38,631 nt of DNA, from the NCBI GenBank assembly GCA_009908845.1, contig JAAAOQ010000160.1, forward strand, positions 1-38,631, written 5' to 3'. Shown here piece after piece: positions 26,310 to 35,644 of this stretch (positions are counted from its first letter, which is position 1; every line of letters begins with the position of its first letter). Under the pieces are notes generated by a model. The model made no database searches. It saw only the letters and a program-made list of their open reading frames with translations, and was not told the origin of the DNA. A program made the translations under genes and the position numbers. This stretch comes from Gammaproteobacteria bacterium. Lineage in GTDB: Bacteria > Pseudomonadota > Gammaproteobacteria > Chromatiales > Chromatiaceae.

Positions 26310-26326
26310 CGAGCCTGAGAGGCTCG
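26310..26326 (+). terminator. Small hairpin between acpP and fabF
   Basis: CGAGCCT, loop GAG, AGGCTCG form a perfect 7-bp stem 25 bp after the acpP stop, with no T-run. It could be a partial terminator or an mRNA-stabilising end that lets acpP transcripts exceed fabF transcripts. Confidence 0.4.
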
Positions 26327-26441
26327 GCCCTGTTGGCGCGGTTTCGCCGAGGACGCGTGTTTCGGGACAGCTTGCAAGCTCGGTTCCGGTGCTGCAGCGG
26401 CCACAGGTTGCTCGTGGCTCACTCGATTTGAGGGGTATTTC

Positions 26442-27680
26442 ATGTCAGGCAGAAGGGTAGTCGTCACCGGACTCGGTATCGTTGCGCCGGTGGGTCTCGA
26501 CATTCCGTCCGCTTGGGACAACATCCTTGCGGGGCGCAGCGGGATACAACCAATCACCCATTTTGACGTGAGCTCCTTCAGCAGCCGTTTCGGCGGACCG
26601 ATCTATGGGTTCGACGTGACGCAATACATCTCCAAGAAGGAGTCCCGTAAAATGGATGCCTTCATCCATTATGGGATCGCTGCAGGTAGCCAGGCCATCG
26701 AGGATTCCGGCCTTGAGGTGACCGAGGAGAACTGCCGTCGCATCGGCGTTGTGATCGGCTCCGGGATCGGCGGCATCACCGGAATCGAGAACAACTATGG
26801 TGCCTATCTCGAGGGCGGGCCGCGCAAGATCTCGCCCTTCTTCGTACCGGCCAACATTGTAAACATGGTTGCAGGTGATCTCTCGATCAAGTATGGCCTC
26901 AAGGGGCCAAACTACTCGATCGTCTCCGCCTGTGCGACCGGTACCCACAATATCGGCGATGCCGCGTATATGATCCGCCATGGCGTGGTCGATGCGATGG
27001 TCGCCGGTGGTGCTGAGATGGGGACCTCCCCGGTTGGCCTAGGCGGTTTTGCTGCGGCCCGCGCACTCTCCACTCGCAACGATGACCCGCAGGGGGCGAG
27101 TCGGCCCTTCGACAAGGATCGCGATGGCTTCGTGCTCAGCGATGGCGCCGGTGTGATGGTGCTTGAGGAGTATGAGCATGCCAAGGCCCGTAACGCCACG
27201 ATCTATGCCGAGGTCGTCGGCGTGGGCATGAATTCGGATGCCTACCACATGACGGCGCCCTCGCTGACCGGTGATGGCGCGAGCGAATGCATGCTGCTGG
27301 CGTTGGCGGACGCGGGGCTCGACAAGGGGGCCGTCGACTACATCAATGCCCATGGTACCTCGACGCCGGCGGGCGATATTGCCGAGACCAAGGGGATTAA
27401 GCGGACCTTCGGTGACGGTGCCTATCGGCTCGCTGTCAGCTCGACCAAGTCGATGACGGGTCATATGCTTGGTGCCGCGGGCGGGGCTGAAGCGATCTTC
27501 ACCGTGCTCGCGATCCGCGATCAGGTGGCGCCTCCGACGATCAATTATCAGACGCCGGACCCCGATTGCGATCTCGATTACGTGCCGAATACGGCTCGCG
27601 AGATGAAGATCGATGTGGCCTTGAGCAACTCGTTCGGCTTTGGAGGAACCAACGGCACCCTGGTCTTCAAGCGCGTCTAA
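26442..27680 (+). CDS. fabF: FabF, 3-oxoacyl-ACP synthase II
   Basis: A 412-residue condensing enzyme for chain elongation. The catalytic Cys is C164 (VSACATG), the two His residues are in [11 protein letters not shown] and [14 protein letters not shown], and the C-terminal [14 protein letters not shown] is typical. ATG 26442 has a GAGGGG site. The pabC reading frame opens within its last codons but the likely pabC start is downstream. Confidence 0.97.
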   Translation: MSGRRVVVTGLGIVAPVGLDIPSAWDNILAGRSGIQPITHFDVSSFSSRFGGPIYGFDVTQYISKKESRKMDAFIHYGIAAGSQAIEDSGLEVTEENCRRIGVVIGSGIGGITGIENNYGAYLEGGPRKISPFFVPANIVNMVAGDLSIKYGLKGPNYSIVSACATGTHNIGDAAYMIRHGVVDAMVAGGAEMGTSPVGLGGFAAARALSTRNDDPQGASRPFDKDRDGFVLSDGAGVMVLEEYEHAKARNATIYAEVVGVGMNSDAYHMTAPSLTGDGASECMLLALADAGLDKGAVDYINAHGTSTPAGDIAETKGIKRTFGDGAYRLAVSSTKSMTGHMLGAAGGAEAIFTVLAIRDQVAPPTINYQTPDPDCDLDYVPNTAREMKIDVALSNSFGFGGTNGTLVFKRV

Positions 27681-27741
27681 CCAGGCGGCGCCGGCCCAAC
27701 CCGAGAGGCCGCAGCCGGAGGCGCTCGCTGCGAGTCCAGGC

Positions 27742-28602
27742 TTGGAAGCGGAGCTCGGAAGCGCGGTTCGCTGCCTCGTCAACGGGGAGGCGATCTCGGA
27801 GGTCCCGGTCTCGGACCGGGGGCTCGCTTACGGTGACGGTCTGTTCGAGACATTGGCAGTCCGGGCTGAGCGGCCCTGCTGCTGGCTCGCCCACCTCGAT
27901 CGGCTGGCGTTCGGTGCGGTCCGCTTGGGTCTCCCGCTGCCATCGCCGGCTCGGCTGCAGCATGAGGCCGCGGTCCTTTGCAATGGCGTCGCACGAGGGA
28001 CGCTGAAGATCATCCTCACACGCGGCCCCTCGCAACGGGGATACCGTCTGCCGCCGAATCCGCAGCCGACGCGGATCGTGATACTGACCGAGGCGGCGTC
28101 TGCAGCCGATGATCGGATTTTCGCGCGCGGCGCACGCGTTCGGATCTGCCATGGCCGACTCGGTATCAATCCTCAGCTTGCCGGAATCAAGCACCTGAAT
28201 CGGCTCGAACAGGTCATGGCGCGCTCTGAGTGGTCCGATCCGGCGATCGACGAGGGCCTGATGCTGGACACCGAAGGCGCCCTGGTGTGCGGCACGATGA
28301 CGAATCTCTTCATGATCGATCACAATGGCTTGCATACGCCACGGATCGATCGTAACGGTGTCGCCGGGACGGCCCGTGCGCGCTTATTGGCGGAGGCCAG
28401 CCGCGCTGGGCTGGCGGTTCATGAACGTCGGCTGACGCTCGGGGACCTCATCCGGGCGCCTGCGGCCGTGCTGACCAACTCGCTGATGGGGATCTGGCCG
28501 ATTCGGTTCGTTGAGGATCATGAGCTGGACCCGTCGAGGCTGCCGTGGCCATTGCTCGAGCGGGTCCAGGCCCAGCTGCTGCGACCGGGTGCGGATCAGT
28601 GA
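27742..28602 (+). CDS. pabC: PabC, aminodeoxychorismate lyase
   Basis: A fold-type IV PLP enzyme that splits 4-amino-4-deoxychorismate into p-aminobenzoate and pyruvate for folate. Seen are VSDRGLAYGDGLFETL, the PLP lysine in GIKHLNRLEQVMAR, the segment LVCGTMTNLFMI and the late LTNSLMGIWP. The start is uncertain: TTG 27742 gives 286 residues, close to the family, while the ORF track's TTG 27640 overlaps fabF by 41 bases and adds a Pro/Ala-rich stretch. No ATG or GTG is available near the core start VRCLVNGE. The stop overlaps the mltG GTG as GTGA. Confidence 0.88.
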   Translation: MEAELGSAVRCLVNGEAISEVPVSDRGLAYGDGLFETLAVRAERPCCWLAHLDRLAFGAVRLGLPLPSPARLQHEAAVLCNGVARGTLKIILTRGPSQRGYRLPPNPQPTRIVILTEAASAADDRIFARGARVRICHGRLGINPQLAGIKHLNRLEQVMARSEWSDPAIDEGLMLDTEGALVCGTMTNLFMIDHNGLHTPRIDRNGVAGTARARLLAEASRAGLAVHERRLTLGDLIRAPAAVLTNSLMGIWPIRFVEDHELDPSRLPWPLLERVQAQLLRPGADQ

Positions 28603-29630
28603 GGGTCCTTGCTCGCGGACTGCTGTCGCTGATACTGGTCGGGGTCGCGGTGCTCGGTATCCTTTGGGTGGAGTATCAACAGTTCCTGAGGACCCCGGTC
28701 GCGCTCGACGATGACCAAGGCTTGATCGAGATCGCCCCGGGCACGACGCTCTTTGCGCTCGCCGAGCGGCTGACCGCGGAAGGCGTGATCGATGATCCCT
28801 ACTTTTTCGCGGCGCTCGCCTATCAGAAGGGCCTGCAGGATCAGCTCAAGGTCGGCGAGTACGATATCTCCGCGGATGCGCGCCCGTTGGATCTCCTGGA
28901 ACGCTTCGCGAGCGGTCGTTCGATCCAGTATCCGGTCACACTGATCGAGGGGCGCACCTTCGATGAGGCCGTCGTTGGACTGGCCGATCATCCGGCGCTG
29001 CAGCACGAACTGCTCGGGTTGCCGACCGCCGAGATCATGGAGCGTGTCGGCATCGATGCCGCCCATCCGGAGGGATGGTTGTTTCCGGATACCTATCTGG
29101 TCATGCGCGGCAGCTCCGATGTCGAGCTGCTGCGGCGCGCGCATCAACGGATGCGATCGGTCCTTGCCGAGGAGTGGGAACAGCGTGCGAAGGGTTTGCC
29201 GATCGAGACCCCCTATGAAGCGCTGATCCTGGCCTCGATCATCGAGAAGGAGACGGGGGTCGCCGAGGAACGTCCGGCTATCGCTGGCGTGTTCGTTCGG
29301 CGTTTGCAGCGCGGCATGCGCCTGCAAACCGACCCGACGGTCATCTATGGGATGGGGGATGCCTACGACGGCAATATCCGCCGTTCCGATCTGCGCGAGG
29401 AGACCCCGTACAATACCTATGTGATCGACGGTCTGCCACCAACGCCGATCGCTCTGCCCGGACGCGAGGCGATCCATGCGGCCCTGCATCCAGCCGATGG
29501 TGACACCCTCTACTTCGTGGCGAAGGGTGACGCCAGCCATTATTTCTCTGCGACGCTCGAGGAGCACAACTGCGCCGTGCGGCACTATCAGCTCAACCAG
29601 CCTTGTCGCGCACTGCGGGAGTCACGCTGA
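28599..29630 (+). CDS. mltG: MltG, endolytic murein transglycosylase
   Basis: A 343-residue inner-membrane protein of the YceG family that cuts nascent glycan strands and sets their length. One N-terminal transmembrane helix (LLSLILVGVAVLGILWV), then the LysM-like region (EIAPGTTLFALAERL) and the catalytic domain with the essential Glu in LASIIEKETG and the segments LQTDPTVIYG and YNTYVIDGLPPTPI. GTG 28599 overlaps the pabC stop by four bases and puts the helix at the N-terminus; the ORF-track start lies inside pabC. tmk overlaps its stop by one base. Confidence 0.95.
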   Translation: MRVLARGLLSLILVGVAVLGILWVEYQQFLRTPVALDDDQGLIEIAPGTTLFALAERLTAEGVIDDPYFFAALAYQKGLQDQLKVGEYDISADARPLDLLERFASGRSIQYPVTLIEGRTFDEAVVGLADHPALQHELLGLPTAEIMERVGIDAAHPEGWLFPDTYLVMRGSSDVELLRRAHQRMRSVLAEEWEQRAKGLPIETPYEALILASIIEKETGVAEERPAIAGVFVRRLQRGMRLQTDPTVIYGMGDAYDGNIRRSDLREETPYNTYVIDGLPPTPIALPGREAIHAALHPADGDTLYFVAKGDASHYFSATLEEHNCAVRHYQLNQPCRALRESR

Positions 29631-30280
29631 TGGCAGCCGAGCGCGGCCGTTTCGTCACGTTCGAAGGTGTTGAGGGTGCTGGCAAATCCACTCAGCTCGA
29701 GCTATTGCTCGATTGGCTGCGGCATCGAGGTGTCGATCCGCTGGTCACCCGCGAGCCTGGCGGCACCGCGACAGCCGAGCAGATCCGGGCGCTACTCCTT
29801 GATTCGGCGAATACCGGAATCGCGCCGGATACGGAGCTACTCTTGGTCTTCGCGGCCCGAGCCGATCACATCGCGCACTGTATCGAGCCGGCGCTGGCTG
29901 CCGGGCGCTGGGTACTCTGCGACCGGTTCACCGATGCGACCTACGCCTATCAGGGCGGAGGTCGGCAGCTGGATTGGCAGCGTATCGCTTGGCTCGAGCG
30001 CTTTGTGCAGCGCGGGCTCGAGCCGGACCTGACACTGTTGTTTGACCTTCCCGTCCGCCAAGGACTGGCACGCGCCCATGCCCGCTCGGCGATGGATCGG
30101 TTCGAGCGCGAGGATCTGGCGTTCTTCGAGCGCGTTCAGGCGGCATACCAGCTCCTTGCCAAGCAGCATTCCGACCGCATCGAGGTGATTCCAGCCGATC
30201 GGCCGGCCGCCGAGATTGCGGCGGATGTCCGCCGGTGCATCGCATGGCGGCTGCTCGATGCCCGGTTGAGCGATGAGTGA
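29630..30280 (+). CDS. tmk: Thymidylate kinase
   Basis: A 216-residue P-loop kinase that phosphorylates dTMP to dTDP. The P-loop is EGVEGAGKSTQ, the base-binding segment TREPGGTATAEQIR, and DRFTDATYAYQGGGR is the family signature. The length is normal. ATG 29630 shares one base with the mltG stop (TGATG), and the last eight bases overlap holB. The order pabC-mltG-tmk-holB is widely conserved. Confidence 0.96.
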   Translation: MAAERGRFVTFEGVEGAGKSTQLELLLDWLRHRGVDPLVTREPGGTATAEQIRALLLDSANTGIAPDTELLLVFAARADHIAHCIEPALAAGRWVLCDRFTDATYAYQGGGRQLDWQRIAWLERFVQRGLEPDLTLLFDLPVRQGLARAHARSAMDRFEREDLAFFERVQAAYQLLAKQHSDRIEVIPADRPAAEIAADVRRCIAWRLLDARLSDE

Positions 30281-31313
30281 GCATATAGGCTCCGGTTGCG
30301 CCGATGATGCCTTGCCGCCCTGGCTGGAGCCGACCTGGCGACGGCTCAGACAGGCGCATCGTCGCGACCGGCTCGGCCAGGCGCTGCTCATCAGCGGGCC
30401 GGCAGGGGTTGGTAAGCACCGTCTGCTCGAAGAACTGATCCGCCTGGTCCTCTGCGGCGAGCCTTGTCCCGATGACCGACCCTGCGGTCATTGTGCCGAC
30501 TGTCGCTTGCTCGACGCGGGGAATCATCCTGACAGGGTCCTGGTCGAGTCGGACTCGGCTAGCGCGAGCGGCGAGATCCGAGCTGATCAGGTCCGCGAGG
30601 TCTGCAGCCGTGAAGGTCTGACGCCGACCCGTGGGACCTCAAAGGTCTTGGTGCTCCACCCGGCCGAGGCGATGAACGCATTCGCCGCAAACAGCCTGTT
30701 GAAGACACTCGAGGAGCCTGTCGGCTCGAGCATTTGGATACTGGTCTCGGAGCGCCCCCAACGATTGCCGCAGACCATTCGGAGCCGCTGCCAGTCGATC
30801 GAGCTCTCGGTGCCGCGCGAGCAGGATGCACTGCCCTGGTTGAGTGCGCGCTTGCGTGATCAGGCCCCGCAGCAACAGCATGACGGGAGGCTCTGTCTGA
30901 GGGTGGCGCACGGGGCGCCCTTACGGGCGCTGGATCTGGCGCTCAGTGGCAAGCTCGAGGCCCGTAAGACCGTCATGGACGGGTTGGCCGCGATCGGCAA
31001 GGGGCAGCGGGACCCCATCGCGCTTGCCGCTGAATGGCAATCGTTCGAGACCGCCGATCTGATTGCGCTGATGATTGATTGGGTCGGTGACTTGCTAAGG
31101 CTTTCCGCGGATACGGACGGCACGCGCCTGACCAACCTCGATCTTCAGGGGGTACTTGAAGCGCTTGCGCCACGCCTCGATCCTCCGGAAGGCCATCGGC
31201 TGCTGCAGCATCTATATCGGGCGCACGGCCTGTCCGACGCGCCGCTCAACAAGCAGCTCCTGCTCGAATCGCTCCTCGTGCGCTGGGCAGTGGTCGTGCA
31301 GCGGCGGCCATAG
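30273..31313 (+). CDS. holB: HolB, DNA polymerase III delta-prime subunit
   Basis: A 346-residue clamp-loader subunit with the AAA+ fold. The ATP-site loop (GPAGVGKHRLLEEL), the zinc module with four cysteines (CGEPCPDDRPCGHCADC), LVLHPAEAMNAFAANSLLKTLEEP and the arginine-finger motif SRC (TIRSRCQSIEL) are present. It helps load the sliding clamp at the replication fork. ATG 30273 overlaps the end of tmk by eight bases. Confidence 0.95.
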   Translation: MSEHIGSGCADDALPPWLEPTWRRLRQAHRRDRLGQALLISGPAGVGKHRLLEELIRLVLCGEPCPDDRPCGHCADCRLLDAGNHPDRVLVESDSASASGEIRADQVREVCSREGLTPTRGTSKVLVLHPAEAMNAFAANSLLKTLEEPVGSSIWILVSERPQRLPQTIRSRCQSIELSVPREQDALPWLSARLRDQAPQQQHDGRLCLRVAHGAPLRALDLALSGKLEARKTVMDGLAAIGKGQRDPIALAAEWQSFETADLIALMIDWVGDLLRLSADTDGTRLTNLDLQGVLEALAPRLDPPEGHRLLQHLYRAHGLSDAPLNKQLLLESLLVRWAVVVQRRP

Positions 31314-31331
31314 GTTCAGCGAGCACTGCCG

Positions 31332-31703
31332 ATGGACCGAACCTCGAGCCAAACCGACAATTCCGGCGGTCGGCGCCGTATCCTCAGCCTGGTCATCAAG
31401 GATCGTAAGGCGCTGCACGCGGCCTATATGCCATTCATCAAGAATGGCGGCCTGTTCGTGCCGACCACGAAGACCTATCGGCTCGGCGACGAGCTGTTCC
31501 TGCTCGTCCAGTTGTTGGACGAGCCCGAGCGCATCCCGATCGCTGGGACCGTGGTTTGGGTCACACCGGTCGGGTCGGAGGGCAACCGCGCCGCGGGCGT
31601 TGGGGTCCAGTTCAACGAGCAGGACAAGAGCGATGTGCGTCGCAAATTCGAGCAATACCTACCCGGTGGTGCCGAGGCGCAGCGCCCAACCCACACGATG
31701 TGA
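31332..31703 (+). CDS. pilZ: PilZ-domain protein, type IV pilus assembly
   Basis: A 123-residue single PilZ domain with the core segment YMPFIKNGGLFVPT and the end GVGVQFNEQDK. It resembles the PilZ of Pseudomonas and Xanthomonas, which works with PilB and FimX in type IV pilus assembly. The RxxxR...(D/N)xSxxG residues that bind c-di-GMP in other PilZ domains are not seen, as in that subgroup. It lies between holB and tatD as in many gammaproteobacteria. The N-terminal 15 residues are polar and probably flexible. Confidence 0.88.
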   Translation: MDRTSSQTDNSGGRRRILSLVIKDRKALHAAYMPFIKNGGLFVPTTKTYRLGDELFLLVQLLDEPERIPIAGTVVWVTPVGSEGNRAAGVGVQFNEQDKSDVRRKFEQYLPGGAEAQRPTHTM

Positions 31704-31709
31704 GGACGC

Positions 31710-32525
31710 ATGATGTTCGTCGATTCCCATTGCCATCTCGACCGGGTCGATCTGTCGCCCTATGCGGGCGACTTCGACGCGATGATCGCCGAGGCCCGCC
31801 GTGGAGGGGTGCAACATATGCTCTGCGTCTGCATCGATCTCGAGCACTATGGGCCGATGCGACGGCTCGTCGCCGACTACGGCGATATCTCGGTGTCCGT
31901 CGGTGTCCATCCGAACGAGCAGTCGGCTGCGGAGCCGGAGGTAGAGCAGCTGATCAAGATGGCCTCCGATCCAGCAGTGGTCGCGATCGGCGAGACCGGG
32001 CTCGATTATCACTACAATGATGGCGACCTCGACTGGCAGCGCCAGCGCTTCGAGACCCATATCGCGGCAGCGCGCGCCGTCGGCAAGCCGCTGATCATCC
32101 ATACCCGCGATGCACGCGCTGATACGATCGAGCTGATGCGGGCTTCGGATGCGGGAGCGACCGGCGGTGTGATGCACTGCTTCACCGAGAACTGGGAGAT
32201 GGCTAGCCAGGCGTTGGACCTCGGGTTCTATATCTCGTTCTCCGGGATCTTGACCTTTAAGAACGCCGGTGACCTGCGCGATGTTGCGGCGCGGGTTCCA
32301 TTGGACCGTCTATTGATCGAGACCGATTCGCCCTACCTGGCGCCGGTCCCGCATCGGGGTAAGAAAAACGAGCCGCGCTTCGTTCCCCATGTCGCGGCGC
32401 AGATCGCAACGCTGCACGATCTTCCGGTCGAGCAAGTCGCCGAGATCACGACCGCGAACTTCTTTACGCTGTTTGAGCGGGCGACCGAGCAGCGCGTCGA
32501 CCTGGTCGAGGCTAGAGCAAGCTGA
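31710..32525 (+). CDS. TatD-family metal-dependent hydrolase
   Basis: A 271-residue TIM-barrel hydrolase (TatD/YcfH family), probably a 3'-5' deoxyribonuclease. Metal ligands are visible in DSHCHLD, GETGLDYHY, IIHTRDA, MHCFTEN and IETDSPYLAP. Its position after tmk-holB-pilZ is that of ycfH in E. coli. The start is ATG 31710 or the next codon 31713; GAGGA lies just upstream. It is the last gene of this plus-strand run. Confidence 0.94.
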   Translation: MMFVDSHCHLDRVDLSPYAGDFDAMIAEARRGGVQHMLCVCIDLEHYGPMRRLVADYGDISVSVGVHPNEQSAAEPEVEQLIKMASDPAVVAIGETGLDYHYNDGDLDWQRQRFETHIAAARAVGKPLIIHTRDARADTIELMRASDAGATGGVMHCFTENWEMASQALDLGFYISFSGILTFKNAGDLRDVAARVPLDRLLIETDSPYLAPVPHRGKKNEPRFVPHVAAQIATLHDLPVEQVAEITTANFFTLFERATEQRVDLVEARAS

Positions 32526-32568
32526 GACGCAGCTCGCGCCTCAGGCTGAGCACTCGCTATCCGTTCCG

Positions 32569-33426
32569 CTAGCCTTCGTCCAGATTGGCTAGCCGCTCGC
32601 TGATCTCCCAAACCCGGGCGTTCGTGGCAGGTTCTCCTACCTGTGCAGGGAGCGAGATGATCTCGCAGTCGCCGAAATATTCACCGCTGACATCGGCGAC
32701 CTCGGGCGATTCGAGCAGATAGATCACCCGCTCAGCTGCCTTCTCTGGTTGCGCGAGCGCCCAACCAACCAAGAGGCTCACCGCCTTCCAGAAAAACCCC
32801 TGGGCGCCGTCAGTCCCGCCAAGGTTGGATTTGAATACGCCCGGAAATACGCAGTTGACGGTGACGCCGGTGCCTCTGATGCGCTTGGCGAGCTCGCGCG
32901 TGAAATGGAGCATACCGAGCTTCGATTCGACATAGGCACGCATCATCCTGAATGATCGTCCCTCCCAGTTCAGGTCGCCAAGCTCCATCGAATAGTTGAT
33001 ACGCGTCCCGACATTGACGATGCGCGCCGGGGCGGCTGCCTTCAGGGACTCGAGCAATAGGTTCGTCAACAGGAAGGGTGCCAGATGGTTGACGGCGAGC
33101 GTGCATTCGATGCCGTCTTCGGTGATACAGCGTTTGGGGAATGCGGTACCGGCGTTACTGACGAGCACGTCCAATGCCGGTGCCCGCTCCTTGACCTCCT
33201 CGGCAAGGCGCCTGACTTGGGCTTGCGATTTGAGATCGGCGATCAACAGCTCCAGCCGCTCATTGCCCGTTGCGGCCTCGAGCTCCGCGCGCGCCTGCTC
33301 ACCGCGCTCAGGGTCTCGGGCCACCATCAGTACCCGCGCACCCCTGGCTGCTAGTGCGCGTGAAATCGCTTTGCCGAGGCCGGAGTTGGCGCCGGTCACC
33401 AATGCGGTCTTGTCTTTGAGATCCAT
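32569..33426 (-). CDS. Short-chain dehydrogenase (retinol dehydrogenase-like)
   Basis: A 285-residue classical SDR. The cofactor loop is TGANSGLG, the NNAG motif appears as SNAG, and the catalytic Tyr-x3-Lys is YVESK. The usual catalytic Ser in a NVSS context is replaced by NVGT, so Thr may take its place. The segment FTRELAKRIRGTGVTVNCVFPGV is like RDH-type enzymes. Substrate unknown. ATG 33426 has a GAGGAG site. It is convergent with tatD and divergent from the SPOR gene; no operon partner. Confidence 0.85.
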   Translation of the reverse strand: MDLKDKTALVTGANSGLGKAISRALAARGARVLMVARDPERGEQARAELEAATGNERLELLIADLKSQAQVRRLAEEVKERAPALDVLVSNAGTAFPKRCITEDGIECTLAVNHLAPFLLTNLLLESLKAAAPARIVNVGTRINYSMELGDLNWEGRSFRMMRAYVESKLGMLHFTRELAKRIRGTGVTVNCVFPGVFKSNLGGTDGAQGFFWKAVSLLVGWALAQPEKAAERVIYLLESPEVADVSGEYFGDCEIISLPAQVGEPATNARVWEISERLANLDEG

Positions 33427-33566
33427 CGAGGCTCCTCATGCAAGGGGTCTATCGAGCCAGCGGCGCCCGGGTTTCGGGTCTCGGTACCCGGAATCGAGCA
33501 CTTGGCATTCTGTCGCGCTTGGCTGATGATGCGAGATTTCGACCAAAGCCGACAAGGATTGCACTC

Positions 33567-34790
33567 ATGGTGCCGCCGATGCCTCCAAACTCGCCGGAGC
33601 CACCGGATGCTGCGGGGTTTCTTCACCACGACGCCTCGGCAGAACCATCCAACCCGTCAACCGCGTCTGGGATCAACGGCCAACGGCTCGAGACGCTGCA
33701 GTCATCGCTTGTCGAGCGGATTGCCGCAGTCGACGACGAACGGCGCCGAACGGCGACGCAGATGCAGCGGGCGATCGAGACGAACAGGGGCGAGATGCTG
33801 CAGCAGTGCCGCCGACAACGCGTCCTGCTTGCCCTCGCCGCAAGCCTGATCATACTCCTGACGGCCGTCGCCGTCGGTTATCTGCAGTATCGGCTCGGCG
33901 CAACGTCACGCGCCCTAGCGGATGCGGTTGCGCGGCTGGAGGAACGGGTGACAGCGTTCGTGGCGACACCGCCTGCGAGCGCCAGTCGTGGCTCGAAATC
34001 GGAAAGCAGCGCTAGCCCTTCGGCGCTCGAGGCGAGCGCCGAAGGGATTGAGGATCAACTCTCGGTGCTTCGCCAACGGGTTGCCAGCCTGAGCAACGAT
34101 CTCGCTGCAGTCCAGGCTGGGAGCGAAGCGCCGGCGAATGCGGTAACAGAAACCGCGGCGACGCCGGAGACCATCGCCGCGGCACCTTCTAGCACCACGA
34201 GCGCTGATGGAGCTGTCGATGCCACGGCGGACCAGCAGGACCTCGTCGCGTTCGGTGCTGTGGCGATGCTCGATTCGATGATCGATCGCCGCTGGCGTGA
34301 GGTCCAGGAGGAGTACCAGCGCCTAGCGCTCGAGGTTGCGTCGCCCGCAGTGCGCTCGCGCGATGTTGACGACGGCGGGGAGGGTAGTGATGCCGATCCC
34401 GAGATCGATTCGGATACGGGGTCGGCCGGTGAGGAAACGGCCCAAGGATCAGAACCCGCTAGACCACTTCCTGAGGCTCGCCCGGCTCCGAGCCGCCTCC
34501 AACTCGAGGAACGCCCATTCGTGCTGCAGCTGATCGGCGTCTACGATCGCGTCCGGCTTGATGACTTCATCGCCGATCACTCATTGCCGGAGCAGGTCTA
34601 TATCCGCGAGGAGCGGTTTCGCGGCCGGCCTTGGTTCGTGCTCTTCCATAGCTTGCATCCGGACCAATCATCGGCTCGGAAGGCGATGCAGTCTTTGCCG
34701 CCCGAGCTGGCAGCCCTCGAACCCTGGATTCGAAAGCTGCCAGAGGGCGTTGAGCTCGAGGTGATGCAGCGTCAGGACGCGCAACCCTAG
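33567..34790 (+). CDS. SPOR-domain membrane protein
   Basis: A 407-residue protein. In order: a polar, Pro-rich cytoplasmic N-terminus (1-50), a helical part, one transmembrane segment (VLLALAASLIILLTAVAVGYLQY, near 85-108), a coiled-coil-like stretch (DAVARLEERVTAF; DQLSVLRQRVASLSNDL), an acidic low-complexity linker and a C-terminal SPOR domain (FVLQLIGVYDRVRLDDFIADH to the WIRKL near the end). SPOR domains bind glycan stripped of peptides at the septum, so a division role is likely, comparable to DamX. ATG 33567 has an AGGA site; earlier starts back to 33438 are less likely. Confidence 0.75.
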   Translation: MVPPMPPNSPEPPDAAGFLHHDASAEPSNPSTASGINGQRLETLQSSLVERIAAVDDERRRTATQMQRAIETNRGEMLQQCRRQRVLLALAASLIILLTAVAVGYLQYRLGATSRALADAVARLEERVTAFVATPPASASRGSKSESSASPSALEASAEGIEDQLSVLRQRVASLSNDLAAVQAGSEAPANAVTETAATPETIAAAPSSTTSADGAVDATADQQDLVAFGAVAMLDSMIDRRWREVQEEYQRLALEVASPAVRSRDVDDGGEGSDADPEIDSDTGSAGEETAQGSEPARPLPEARPAPSRLQLEERPFVLQLIGVYDRVRLDDFIADHSLPEQVYIREERFRGRPWFVLFHSLHPDQSSARKAMQSLPPELAALEPWIRKLPEGVELEVMQRQDAQP

Positions 34791-34900
34791 CCAGGTTGCG
34801 CGCACTCGCACGCTGAAGAACGCTGGCCAAAGGTGCCTTTGCCTGCTCGATGGGAAGATGAGGTCCGGTGTGCAGGCACCCTCACAGGGCGCTTCTCGGG

Positions 34901-35644
34901 TCAGAGCTCGTCGATCGAGGCACCCTTTGAGGAGAAGACGACGCGCATGTCGAGGTGCTCGAGCTTGCTCAGCACCGAGGGGTCCTCGTCGATGTCGAAC
35001 ACCCAGGAGGCGGTGCGACCCTCGACCTCGGTGGCGTTGGTCTCGATGATCTCGGTGGGAACGCTCACACGGTTGGCGATCCGCATCCCTGCAAACATCG
35101 CTGCCATCTGCTGCATCATCTGTGTCTGCATCGGGTCCTCAGCTGAGTCTTCAGCTGAATCGTCGCTGGGCATAGGCTCAGCGTCACCGCTGCGCTGCCG
35201 CAGCACATAGTGGCCCTTGGCGTCCCGTGTGAGACTGATCTCGCTGTCCTCGAAGAGGTCGGTCTTGGCCAAGGCGGCCAAGCTGTCGAACCTGACCTTG
35301 AGGTTCATATAGCGCCAGCCGTCAATGGTTTCGGCGTTGGTCGACACCAGCTCGACGCCCTCGATGGGCTCGGACTCGAAGCGCTCGCGAACATCCTCTT
35401 CATCGAAATCGAAGTCGAAGGGCGTTTCGGTATCCATCCCGAGATCGGTGCCGGCATTCTCGCCCATCGCCTGGCCCATCTGCTCCATCGTCTCGAGCTG
35501 CGAGATCCTCTGCTCTGACATCCCGTAGCGGATGTCCAGGGTACCGGACCCATCATCCTCCAACGTCAGCGTCTGATCGACCTTGATACAACTGGTCACC
35601 GAGAGCGCAAGGGCCAGAAGCCATAACCAACGCAATGTCCGCAT
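34901..35644 (-). CDS. Lipoprotein of unknown function (LppM-like)
   Basis: A 247-residue secreted lipoprotein. The signal peptide MRTLRWLWLLALALSVTSC ends in a lipobox (VTSC), so it is lipid-anchored. The following IKVDQTLTLEDDGSGTLDIRYG resembles the start of LppM-type domains; this assignment is tentative. A Met/Gln-rich and Asp/Glu-rich middle (DDSAEDSAEDP, QTQMMQQMAAMF) is unusual. GGAG precedes ATG 35644. It is convergent with the SPOR gene; no partner suggests a function. Confidence 0.7.
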   Translation of the reverse strand: MRTLRWLWLLALALSVTSCIKVDQTLTLEDDGSGTLDIRYGMSEQRISQLETMEQMGQAMGENAGTDLGMDTETPFDFDFDEEDVRERFESEPIEGVELVSTNAETIDGWRYMNLKVRFDSLAALAKTDLFEDSEISLTRDAKGHYVLRQRSGDAEPMPSDDSAEDSAEDPMQTQMMQQMAAMFAGMRIANRVSVPTEIIETNATEVEGRTASWVFDIDEDPSVLSKLEHLDMRVVFSSKGASIDEL

